A stretch of DNA of 35,817 nucleotides from Chthonomonas calidirosea (lineage in GTDB: Bacteria > Armatimonadota > Chthonomonadetes > Chthonomonadales > CAJBBX01): positions 1-35,817 of the forward strand of contig DYKI01000030.1 of the NCBI GenBank assembly GCA_020722705.1. The letters run 5' to 3'. A model generated the notes under the pieces. That model saw only the letters and a list, made by a program, of their open reading frames with translations, made no database searches and was not told the origin of the DNA. Below are positions 22,890 to 30,447 of the stretch, piece after piece; position 1 is the stretch's first letter; every line of letters begins with the position of its first letter. The position numbers were made by a program, and so were the translations under genes.

Positions 22890-24077
22890 CTATGGCGATG
22901 TCGCCGCCGCCGGCATCCCCTCAGGCAACACGAACTTGCCCGGATCGGGCATCTTGTAGTCGGGCAGGTCCTCGTCGGTATTGGCGATGTAGACCCACCA
23001 GTTGTTGTAGCCGAACTTCGTGTAGCCCGGGAACTTGGGCAAGCGCTCCAGAAGCCATTTCATGTATCCGAACTGGTTGTTGCCCCATTCGGCGGCTCCG
23101 ACCTCGCGCGTGGGACCGCGCAGATCAGGGTACTTCCGCCAGGAGTCGGCCCACGACTTCACGCGCCGCTTGTTGTTGTAGTCATAGCCGCCCTGCCCGT
23201 TCGGCGGCACGTGGCAGTTGCCCACCATGGACGGCGTGCCGGGTGTGTCCATCTCAAGCCACGAGAAGACGTTCCACGGGTCGCGCAAGGTCCTGGGGTC
23301 CCAGACACCATCGGCCATGGCCAGAGCCGCCATGCTCTCGACCCGATGGGCGTAGCTGTGGATCATGTTGTCCGGCCCGACCTCGTAGTTGAAGCCCATG
23401 ACCCACATGGTGTGGCCGATCTCGGGCGGAATGTCATACGGACGGTAGAGCCACGGGTTGTCGGTTGGGCCGAACCGGGCGTACCGGTTGGGAATGTAGC
23501 CGGCGAACTCATCGAAATGGAACCCGGGCGCTCCCCATACCCACAGTTCGGTGATCCCTTCCTTTTTGCAGCGTTCGAGGATATGGTTGTCCTCGAAGAA
23601 GCGCCGATAGGACGACATGACAGGGTGCCACTTCTGGGTGCGATGCGCTTCGAGGTACGTGGCTTCATCGTAGCGCGTGCCGTCGAGCCGCGTGGGGAAG
23701 CCGTCCACCTCGATGATCGAGACGATCTCGTAGTTGATGTAGCCCCACGACGCCTGACGGATAACATCGGCCAAGATGTGCGAGTACTGGACAGGATCGT
23801 TCCACTTGAAGTGCTCGATGAGCGTCTTGCCGCCCTGTCCTTTGAGCTTCGGGTTGTAGATCAGCACGATCACCCTGGCCAGCTTTCGGCCTGTGGCGGC
23901 CTTCGCGTTGTAGACGAACTTCGGGCGCTTCCACGTAATCTCGCGCCGATTGGCGACGGTATAACACCCCTGCGCTTGTTTCTCGCCGGCGGGCTTCACG
24001 ATGGGCAGCGACTTCCAGGCTGGACCCGGAGCCGCAAGCCCCGCTCCAACCACAATGGCTGCCAATGCGGCGTTCAT
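22890..24077 (-). CDS. Uncharacterised secreted protein with HSYxHRxE motif
   Basis: A 395-residue protein from ATG 24077 behind GGAGG. A short signal peptide (MNAALAAIVVGAGLAAPGPA) is likely. The sequence belongs to a widespread but uncharacterised family seen in bacteria and fungi, recognisable by RVIVLIYNPKLKGQGG, then FPTRLDGTRYDEATYLEAHR, ITELWVWGAPGFHFDE and VMGFNYEVGPDNMIHSYAHR followed by VESM. The invariant-looking His and Glu residues in HSYAHRVE suggest a metal- or substrate-binding site, but no activity is known. Composition is rich in Trp, Tyr and Asp, as in carbohydrate-acting proteins. The C-terminal end lies next to the IS3 remnant and appears complete. Confidence 0.8.
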   Translation of the reverse strand: MNAALAAIVVGAGLAAPGPAWKSLPIVKPAGEKQAQGCYTVANRREITWKRPKFVYNAKAATGRKLARVIVLIYNPKLKGQGGKTLIEHFKWNDPVQYSHILADVIRQASWGYINYEIVSIIEVDGFPTRLDGTRYDEATYLEAHRTQKWHPVMSSYRRFFEDNHILERCKKEGITELWVWGAPGFHFDEFAGYIPNRYARFGPTDNPWLYRPYDIPPEIGHTMWVMGFNYEVGPDNMIHSYAHRVESMAALAMADGVWDPRTLRDPWNVFSWLEMDTPGTPSMVGNCHVPPNGQGGYDYNNKRRVKSWADSWRKYPDLRGPTREVGAAEWGNNQFGYMKWLLERLPKFPGYTKFGYNNWWVYIANTDEDLPDYKMPDPGKFVLPEGMPAAATSP

Positions 24078-24403
24078 GCACTAACCTCCACGCAATCCTT
24101 GTACTGCAGACCTGTGCGAGAAGTGTACCTGCGGCGTCCTTCACCGTCCACTCGCACGGCGGCCATGCAAACCGCTTCCACTGCGGCGCCGGCCCGATAA
24201 AACCATGTTATTTCTACCTGATGGAACGAAACCTCGCCATATGAGGTAAGATTACGTGGGTCCCATCCTATGGGACCACGTGTTTGGCTTCTAAGATGGC
24301 GTGTTGTTCGGCGTGGCGTATCGTTCCTCGACTGCTCCTTTCCGGACCCTCCTCATTCGAATGCGGCGAACACAATCTCTCACACCGGAAAGGGTGCGAA
24401 ACA
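24078..24403. other. Intergenic region with hairpin, upstream of cspA and the secreted-protein gene
   Basis: This 326-base divergent gap holds no convincing gene. On the minus strand TACACT (24127-24122) is a possible -10 for the gene starting at 24077. On the plus strand a near-perfect hairpin ACGTGGGTCCCAT (24254-24266) / ATGGGACCACGT (24270-24281) with a 3-base loop and one bulge lies about 120 bases before the cspA start. A weak TAAGAT box (24247-24252) just upstream would put it at the 5' end of a long cspA leader, as is common for cold shock genes. Its arms contain the same ATGGGAC heptamer as the array at 8327-8370. Confidence 0.6.
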
Positions 24404-24610
24404 ATGAAGACCGGAACGGTCAAGTGGTTCAACGGTACTAAGGGCTATGGATTCCTGGCCCAGGACGACGGCGAGGATGTCTTCGTCCACTTCAGCGCGA
24501 TCCAGAGCAGCGGCTATCGTGAGCTCGTCGAGGGTCAGCGCGTGCAGTTTGAGGTGACCAACGATCCTCGCGGCAAGGGCCTGCGCGCAGCCAACGTCGT
24601 CGTTCTGTAA
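24404..24610 (+). CDS. Cold shock domain protein (CspA family)
   Basis: A 68-residue single-stranded nucleic-acid-binding OB-fold protein that acts as an RNA chaperone. The start is ATG 24404 ([17 protein letters not shown]); a frame extension to 24284 is not protein-like. Both RNA-binding motifs are exact: RNP1 KGYGFLA and RNP2 VFVHFSAI. The length is typical. It is monocistronic: a long leader of roughly 145 bases lies upstream and a strong terminator downstream at 24640-24665. The long leader suggests post-transcriptional control. Confidence 0.96.
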   Translation: MKTGTVKWFNGTKGYGFLAQDDGEDVFVHFSAIQSSGYRELVEGQRVQFEVTNDPRGKGLRAANVVVL

Positions 24611-24639
24611 GCCCCCGCCAACAACGCGGAACGTGCACC

Positions 24640-24665
24640 AAGGGCCGCCCAATCGGGCGGCCCTT
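24640..24665 (+). terminator. Intrinsic terminator of the cold shock gene
   Basis: A perfect 11-bp stem, AAGGGCCGCCC (24640-24650) with GGGCGGCCCTT (24655-24665), around the tetraloop AATC. It is followed only by CGTC, so the T-tract is minimal. It lies 30 bases after the stop and could also serve the convergent cytochrome gene ending at 24725. Confidence 0.8.
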
Positions 24666-24724
24666 CGTCATGGAACGGCCTCCAGCGTCGGCCGGCATCG
24701 GCTGCTCCGACCGGACGAGCCGCC

Positions 24725-26494
24725 CTACGACTCCTTCTCGATGCGCTCGAGTTCCAGCGGGTGCTCGTGCTCCATCTGGCTTCGCGTCTTCTTGCCGGTC
24801 AGCCACGCATAGCTCATCGGGAAGTCGCCCGGATTGAAATGCACGTTGTAGAAGTGCCACACGGCGATGGCCAGAACCGCCAGGATCGCCTCATCGCTGT
24901 GGGCGATGTAGGCCGCCGAGATGCCGACTTCGGGCAGCATGTTCCCGAGGAAAATGGGAAACCAGAGAACAAGGCCGGAGAACACCATGATCGGCATGCC
25001 CCAGTAGACGGCGAAATAGTCGAACTTCTGGCGGAACTCGAACCGATCGAACCGGGGAGGCTGCGATGCAAGGCCAACGTAGTACTTGCTGAGGTCCGCA
25101 AAGTCCTGAAGGTCCTTGAGTGTCGGGAGCATCGTCATGGCCGAAAGCTTGAACCCGGCGCGCTTCCATCTCACGAGCAGGTCCAGTGAGTGCCAGATCC
25201 ACGCGGTGATCATGATCACCGCCGCGACGCGATGGACGCCGCGGGCGACCCCGATGCCGCCGATAGCCTCGTACATCGCCGCGAGCCAGGGATGCCCGGC
25301 AAAGCGCAGGGGCAATCCGGTCAGCGCCAGCGCAATGAAGCTCACGAACAGCATGATGTGCTGCAATCGCTGCGTCAGGTCGAGCCGCGCATACTCCTGC
25401 TCCCTGGCGGGGGCTCCGCGCGGGCGAGTGACCACCCACACCAGCCCGGCAACGGCCATCAGCGCCACCGCAGCGATGCCGACCCATCGGGGCCGCCCGA
25501 ACCCCAGGAACGCCATGGCCAGGGAAGCTGCCAGCGACAGGAAGCTCAGAGCGACGACGCCGGCCACGACGCGGCTCGAAGCGGGAACTGGATTGCGGGT
25601 AAACACCCTGACGCGAAGATCGAGCGCGATGCCGCCGATGAGGAAGAGCATGGTGCCGGCGGTCAGCCATCGGAAAAAGAGCTCCTCGAGGCGCAGCAAT
25701 GTGGACTGCTTCAGCTTCAGTTGCAGGTGATTCGCGCCCGACATGGCGAAGTTCAGTTTGGCGCCCGGATGACAGCCCTTCTGAGCGCATGTGGCCGCAG
25801 CGTTGGCCGAGTTTGTCGGGGCAGCCGGATCGCCGGGTGACTTCACATCGTGGTGTTTGTGGCAGTCCACGCAGCCGGCAGCCTTCACCAGGTCGAACCT
25901 TAGCAGCGCTTTGCCGTGGAAGCTCGCGCGGTACGAGCGGGCCGCATCGGGATCCACACCATAGCGGAGCATCCGGGCATTCTGGGCGTGGCACCTGGCG
26001 CACATGAGGGTCGTCTGCCGTCGCGGCCAATCCGCCTTGACCACGGCATGGGGATCACCGCCTCGACCGTGACACGACTGGCATGTCGGGTGATCGCCTG
26101 CGACCTTGTCGGGACGCGAGTGAACACTCTCCATGTAGTCCGCAAGCGGATCCGGGTGGCAGGTTCCGCATTCAGCCTTCTGCGCGAGCATCTCCTTCGT
26201 GTGCGGGGCGGCCGTGATCGAGCTGTGGCAATCCTGACAGACGAGGTCTTTGTGCGGAGACCTGGCGAGGGCGTCTTTGTCCACCGCCGAAACGTTGTCC
26301 ATCGCGGCCGAATGGCAGGCCAGGCATGAATCAACGTCCTCGCGCGCGATCTCCTGCGCCCGCACCGGACACGACGCCACAGCCGCAAACGCCGCGGCAG
26401 CGAGCGCTGGCCGGGCGAGTGCCGCCAGTCGTGCGCAACGTTCTGACACAGCGCCCCGCCGGTTGCGGAGATGGCTCCATCCCAAGCGCCTCAT
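24725..26494 (-). CDS. Fused multihaem cytochrome c / cytochrome b membrane protein
   Basis: A 589-residue protein starting at ATG 26494 with an ideal AAGGAGGT; a longer open frame to 26764 crosses palindromes and is not used. Residues 1-46 form an export signal. The exported part (about 50-255) has seven haem-c motifs: CLACH 57-61, CQDCH 86-90, CGTCH 109-113, CQSCH 138-142, CARCH 165-169, CVDCH 208-212, and an unusual CX4CH (CAQKGCH, 236-242). Then come about seven membrane helices resembling the b-type cytochrome of formate dehydrogenase/thiosulfate reductase, with candidate haem-b histidines in RLQHIMLFVSFI, GVHRVAAVIMITAWIWHSLD and VWHFYNVHF. Probably a quinone-linked electron carrier joining the membrane pool to periplasmic acceptors or donors; the partner enzyme is not in view. 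Confidence 0.9.
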   Translation of the reverse strand: MRRLGWSHLRNRRGAVSERCARLAALARPALAAAAFAAVASCPVRAQEIAREDVDSCLACHSAAMDNVSAVDKDALARSPHKDLVCQDCHSSITAAPHTKEMLAQKAECGTCHPDPLADYMESVHSRPDKVAGDHPTCQSCHGRGGDPHAVVKADWPRRQTTLMCARCHAQNARMLRYGVDPDAARSYRASFHGKALLRFDLVKAAGCVDCHKHHDVKSPGDPAAPTNSANAAATCAQKGCHPGAKLNFAMSGANHLQLKLKQSTLLRLEELFFRWLTAGTMLFLIGGIALDLRVRVFTRNPVPASSRVVAGVVALSFLSLAASLAMAFLGFGRPRWVGIAAVALMAVAGLVWVVTRPRGAPAREQEYARLDLTQRLQHIMLFVSFIALALTGLPLRFAGHPWLAAMYEAIGGIGVARGVHRVAAVIMITAWIWHSLDLLVRWKRAGFKLSAMTMLPTLKDLQDFADLSKYYVGLASQPPRFDRFEFRQKFDYFAVYWGMPIMVFSGLVLWFPIFLGNMLPEVGISAAYIAHSDEAILAVLAIAVWHFYNVHFNPGDFPMSYAWLTGKKTRSQMEHEHPLELERIEKES

Positions 26495-26842
26495 GCCTGT
26501 ACCTCCTTCGCGATTCGCGGTGCGTGCTTCATGGCCGATCTTTCGGCACGCGAGCCCGCCTGTCCTTCCCACTGTGAAAGCGGCAACCGCTCCGAACCGA
26601 TGAGCAGTACGGTCCTGCTGAGCGCCGCACGTCTGCAGAAGCGAGAACGGCTCGCCCAGCCCCCCACGTGGGCGAGTCAACCGGACCGGGACCGTCACAC
26701 AGAAAGCGGGACGCCCCCCCGGTTGACTCGCCCCTACTGATTTGCAGATCACCAGACGTAACACCCCCCCGGTTACGTCAGAGGCAGGGCACAGTACGGG
26801 ATCCGGCGAAAGATGGGGCGACCATCCTCAAGGAGGCCCTCG
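26495..26842. other. Divergent intergenic region between the cytochrome and hydrolase genes
   Basis: A 348-base gap with no convincing gene. The left 150 bases show only the cytochrome ribosome binding site and no clear promoter box. The middle (26651-26779) holds the palindromes listed separately. The right end carries AAGGAGG (26830-26836) for the hydrolase gene. Confidence 0.7.
26651..26779. repeat. Cluster of palindromes with C-rich loops, including a REP-like element
   Basis: Three inverted repeats are nested or adjacent. (a) CTCGCCCA (26651-26658) / TGGGCGAG (26669-26676), 10-base C-rich loop. (b) GGGCGAGTCAACCGG (26670-26684) / CCGGTTGACTCGCCC (26719-26733), a perfect 15-bp stem with a 34-base centre; it shares its left arm with (a), so the two are mutually exclusive. 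On the minus strand it is directly preceded by GTAG (26737-26734), the tetranucleotide found at the foot of REP elements. (c) GACGTAAC (26755-26762) / GTTACGTC (26772-26779) around ACCCCCCCG. No T-tracts follow. Confidence 0.85.
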
Positions 26843-29452
26843 ATGTCCTGCTCGATCTTCCGGCATGCGCTGGTCGTCGGCGTCGCGCTTGCCGCTTCGG
26901 CGTGCCTTGCCCAGACCTCGACTCCCATCATCCCGCGTTCCGGGCTGCTCCTGGCTCGGCCCGGGCGCTCTGGGCGCGACTCACTGCCGCGCGATTCAGT
27001 TCAGAAGCTGATCGTCGAAGGACGGTGGATCGCTCCCAGCGCAGGCGACACGGTCACTCTGCCTGATGGCAGCGCCCGCGCATGGAAGGCTGTCGAGGCA
27101 GACAGGGACGGGCGGTTTGCGGACCGTGCACTCCCCGGGGGCTATCTATACGTCGCTGTGCCTTCGCCCGAGGCGAGGACGATGCTCCTCGAGGCGTCGG
27201 GGCACTCGATGGTCTACGTGAATGGCGAGCCACGCGCAGGCGACCCCTATCGGCTCGGTTTCGTGCGGCTGCCCGTCCGTCTGCGACAGGGCGTCAATGA
27301 GCTGCTTTTCATGTGCTCCCGTCCTGAGCTCAATGTGCGCCTCGCCGCCGTCGAGCAGCCTTACCTGATCTCGGCCGGCGATGCGACGCTGCCCGATCTC
27401 GTGCCGGACGACAGGGAGACCCAGCATGGCGCTGTTGTGATCATCAACGCCTCGGACCGTGCACTCACGGGAGCCATGTTGGAAGCTTCGCTGAGCAAGG
27501 GAAAGCCCGAGCGCACGTCCGTCGCCGCGATTCCGCCCATGAGCCTGCGCAAGACGCCGCTTAAGCTGCCACGGGCACGGAAAGGCCCACTCGGAAATGC
27601 CACGTTGCTCGTGCGACTGAAGGTCGGCGCGAAGACAGTGTCGCAAGCGGATCTGAAGGTGGGCATACGCGCGCCTGAAGCCGCCAGAAAGTGCACGTTC
27701 GTCAGCGAGATAGACGGCAGCGTCCAGTACTATGCCGTCGTTCCGCCCAGGCCCGATGCCACACCTCCGGCCATGGTCTTCCCTGAGCCTGCATCGGGAT
27801 GGCGGTCGCGCGACCTGCGCACAAACGCGGTGGCCATGCTCGGGACCGCCTATCAGGTCCTGGACGAGTCGGACCGCTATGAGCGCGAACTGCGGGCCCA
27901 GGCGCGTCCTCCGGGCCTGGTTCTGACATGCCACGGCGCCGGTGTCGAAGCGATCGGACAGGCCTCGTCCTACTCTCCGAAGCGCGGGCTCTGGATCGTC
28001 GCGCCAACCAACCGGCGGCCGTTCGGCTTCGACTGGGAGGAATGGGGCCGCATGGACGCCATGGAGGTGCTCAACATCGCACAGGCCCGCTACCGGACCG
28101 ATCCGAGCCGAACCTACCTTACCGGCCACTCCATGGGCGGACATGGGACGTGGCACCTCGGCGTAACCTTCCCCGATCGTTTCGCGGCTGTCGGCCCGAG
28201 CGCCGGATGGATCAGCTTCCAATCGTATGCAGGCGTCGCTCGGCATAACGGCGCTTCGGCGGCAGAAGGCATCCTGAAGCGCGCGACCTCTCCGTCCGAT
28301 ACGTTGAGACTGGCAACGAACCTCAAGCCGCTGGGGGTCTACATTCTGCATGGTGACGCCGATGACAACGTGCCCGTGACCGAGGCGCGCGCCATGTTCG
28401 CGCATTTGAAGGGTTTTCATCGCGACGCGGAGCTGCACGAGCAGCCCGGAGCAGGACACTGGTGGGGCGCGCCAAGCGATCCCGGCACCGGGTGCGTGGA
28501 TTGGCCCGCAATGTTCGACCTCTTTCAGCGGCGAAGCATCCAACGATCCGACGAGACGCGCCATGTCGAGTTCACGACCATGAACCCGGGCGTGTCGGCG
28601 CGCATGCGGTGGCTCACCATCCTGCACCAGCAGCGCCCGCTTGCGCCGTCGTCGGCATCTATCCGGTGCGATCCGGTCGGACGTCGCTTTGTCGGCACAA
28701 CCGACAATGTGGCTGCGCTATCGCTGGACACAGTCCCATTCGGTCCCGGACCGTCGGTTACCGTTGATCTTGACGGTACGCGACTGGAAGTGCCGTTGGT
28801 GGAGTTCGCGCGGCAGATCACGCTGCGGCGAGGGGCCGAGGGATGGAAGGTCGGCCTGGCGCCCGCTGACACGGATAAGAAACCGGGCAGGGCCGGACCG
28901 TTCAAGGAGGCTTTTTCCCATCGGTTCATCCTGGTCTACGGCACCGGCGGGACCCCTGAGGAGAACGCGTGGGCGTTCGCCAGGGCACGTTACGATGCCG
29001 AGAGCTTCTGGTATCGAGGCAACGGCGCGCCCGAAGTGCTTGCCGATTCGGACTTCAGCTTGGCCCGTTACCGCGACCGCAGTGTGATCGTCTACGGGCA
29101 CAGGGAGATGAACCGGGCGTGGGATGCATTGCTGGCAGGCGCACCGGTTCAGGTGAGCCGGGGCAAAGTGAGCGTCGGCGACAGGGAGCTTACCGGCACA
29201 GACCTGGCTTGCCTGTTCTGCTATCCGAGGCCCGACAGCTCCACGGCCTACGTTGCCGCTGTCGCCGGCAGCGGACCGGCCGGCATGCGGCTGACCGACA
29301 GAGCGCCTTACTTCGTATCGGGCACGGGTTTCCCCGACCTGATGGTCTGGACGCCAAGGACGCTCGCCGAGGACCCCGATGGAGTGAGGGCGGCCGGTTT
29401 CTTCGGCAACGACTGGAGCGTGACCGGCGGCGACGTCGCCTTCGCACCTTAG
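26843..29452 (+). CDS. Secreted alpha/beta hydrolase (prolyl-oligopeptidase / esterase-like)
   Basis: An 869-residue exported protein. ATG 26843 has AAGGAGG six bases upstream and a signal peptide (FRHALVVGVALAASACLAQ); an earlier in-frame ATG at 26813 has neither. Residues about 40-310 are beta-rich accessory regions. The hydrolase core follows: LTCHGAGVEAIGQA, TYLTGHSMGGHGTW with nucleophile Ser430, YILHGDADDNVP with probable Asp507, and QPGAGHWWG with His539, a complete catalytic triad in the order of S9/PHB-depolymerase-like hydrolases. About 300 residues without recognised motifs follow, with VYGTGGTPEENAWAFARARY and FSLARYRDRSVIVYGHREMN, which looks like a separate domain. A carbohydrate-ester or peptide substrate is equally possible. 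Confidence 0.88.
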   Translation: MSCSIFRHALVVGVALAASACLAQTSTPIIPRSGLLLARPGRSGRDSLPRDSVQKLIVEGRWIAPSAGDTVTLPDGSARAWKAVEADRDGRFADRALPGGYLYVAVPSPEARTMLLEASGHSMVYVNGEPRAGDPYRLGFVRLPVRLRQGVNELLFMCSRPELNVRLAAVEQPYLISAGDATLPDLVPDDRETQHGAVVIINASDRALTGAMLEASLSKGKPERTSVAAIPPMSLRKTPLKLPRARKGPLGNATLLVRLKVGAKTVSQADLKVGIRAPEAARKCTFVSEIDGSVQYYAVVPPRPDATPPAMVFPEPASGWRSRDLRTNAVAMLGTAYQVLDESDRYERELRAQARPPGLVLTCHGAGVEAIGQASSYSPKRGLWIVAPTNRRPFGFDWEEWGRMDAMEVLNIAQARYRTDPSRTYLTGHSMGGHGTWHLGVTFPDRFAAVGPSAGWISFQSYAGVARHNGASAAEGILKRATSPSDTLRLATNLKPLGVYILHGDADDNVPVTEARAMFAHLKGFHRDAELHEQPGAGHWWGAPSDPGTGCVDWPAMFDLFQRRSIQRSDETRHVEFTTMNPGVSARMRWLTILHQQRPLAPSSASIRCDPVGRRFVGTTDNVAALSLDTVPFGPGPSVTVDLDGTRLEVPLVEFARQITLRRGAEGWKVGLAPADTDKKPGRAGPFKEAFSHRFILVYGTGGTPEENAWAFARARYDAESFWYRGNGAPEVLADSDFSLARYRDRSVIVYGHREMNRAWDALLAGAPVQVSRGKVSVGDRELTGTDLACLFCYPRPDSSTAYVAAVAGSGPAGMRLTDRAPYFVSGTGFPDLMVWTPRTLAEDPDGVRAAGFFGNDWSVTGGDVAFAP

Positions 29453-29566
29453 GGCACGGGGCCTGCGTCGCCGGTGCGGTTGTCGCAAGTGCCTGTTTGG
29501 TTGGAACCGGAGGCACGTAAGGATCGGTGAATCGCTATCGGAAGCATGTGAGGGAGTGGGAGAATC

Positions 29567-30382
29567 ATGGAAAGCGTCGGAGATCGGATGCGCGTATTCG
29601 CCCAAACGGCAGCCGTGGCCGTTGGGATGCTCGTGGTCGGACTCATCGCAGCCAGACTGTTCTGGCTCGCGCCCAGTGCCCATGCCCAGGGTGGTCCTCC
29701 GCCGACGGGCCAGGGGCCATTCGGCGGCCCGCCTCAGGGGCCAGGCGGCTTCATGGGGAATGCGCCGTTCGTGATGGGTACCGTAGCCGAGGTTGGACAG
29801 ACCCAGAAAATGATCGCGGTCACCGTGCCGTTCGGCGGCGACGAGCGCATTATTAAGGTGACCGACAAGACCAAAATGGTCACGCAGCGAGACGCCAAGG
29901 TGTCGGAACTGAAGGTTGGGGATCAGGTGCAAGTGGGCGGAGTACCGACAGGTATCCGAGCCAACTCCCTGACCATCGGTGAGGCGCCGGACTTCTTCAG
30001 CGGCATGATGCCGGGCCGACGCGGAGGCGCCAACAACCGAGCTGGACAGGCGGGGCGCAGTCCGGCTCGCATGAGCTTTGCATCGGCCAGCGGCAAGGTC
30101 ACCTCCGCATCGCCTCTAACCATCGCCCTCGACGGCAACGTCTCGGTGACCATCAAGATGGCATCGGACGCTCGCGTCCAGAAGATCGCCCCGATCGCGC
30201 TGACCGCCATCAAGGAAGGCGATCGGATCATGGCGGTTGGCGAGACCGATAGCGAGGGCGTGCTTTCGGCGACCAGCATCGGCATCAACATGGGCATGGG
30301 CGGCGGGATGTTCGGCGGCTTCGGAGGACCGGGCGGTCCCGGTGGTCCGCGTCCGCAGGGCGGAGCCAGGCCGCCACAGTAG
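29567..30382 (+). CDS. DUF5666-like secreted protein
   Basis: A 271-residue exported protein from ATG 29567 behind GGGAG. A signal/anchor helix (AAVAVGMLVVGLIAARLFW) ends at SAHA before a Gly/Pro/Gln-rich linker. Two similar beta-barrel units follow: about 67-138 (VMGTVAEVGQTQKMIAVTV to LKVGDQVQVGG) and about 172-245 (FASASGKVTSASPLTIALDG to IKEGDRIMAVGE). The xxGTV-...-KVTDxT-...-L-GD-V-V pattern is that of DUF5666, an OB-like periplasmic domain of unknown role. The last 30 residues are Gly/Met/Pro repeats (GGGMFGGFGGPGGPGGP), probably disordered. It is 114 bases after the hydrolase gene and ends at a terminator. Confidence 0.85.
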   Translation: MESVGDRMRVFAQTAAVAVGMLVVGLIAARLFWLAPSAHAQGGPPPTGQGPFGGPPQGPGGFMGNAPFVMGTVAEVGQTQKMIAVTVPFGGDERIIKVTDKTKMVTQRDAKVSELKVGDQVQVGGVPTGIRANSLTIGEAPDFFSGMMPGRRGGANNRAGQAGRSPARMSFASASGKVTSASPLTIALDGNVSVTIKMASDARVQKIAPIALTAIKEGDRIMAVGETDSEGVLSATSIGINMGMGGGMFGGFGGPGGPGGPRPQGGARPPQ

Positions 30383-30394
30383 GCGCACACCAGC

Positions 30395-30423
30395 GGCTCC
30401 GCCGGTGTCAGGTCGGCGGAGCC
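30395..30423. terminator. Hairpin between convergent genes
   Basis: GGCTCCGCC (30395-30403) pairs perfectly with GGCGGAGCC (30415-30423) around an 11-base loop, followed on the plus strand by TTCCCCTT. It lies between the DUF5666 stop (30382) and the convergent M60 gene (ends 30448), so it can serve both directions. Confidence 0.7.
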
Positions 30424-30447
30424 TTCCCCTTACAGCACCGAGCAGGG

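Noticed and set aside
24284-24403. N-terminal extension of the cold shock protein
   Set aside because: The frame is open upstream, but CspA proteins start at MKTGTVKWF and the 40-codon extension has no homology or ribosome site; it is best read as leader RNA.
26755-26779. Palindrome GACGTAAC/GTTACGTC as an intrinsic terminator
   Set aside because: It lies upstream of both flanking divergent genes and has no following T-run, so there is no transcript for it to end.
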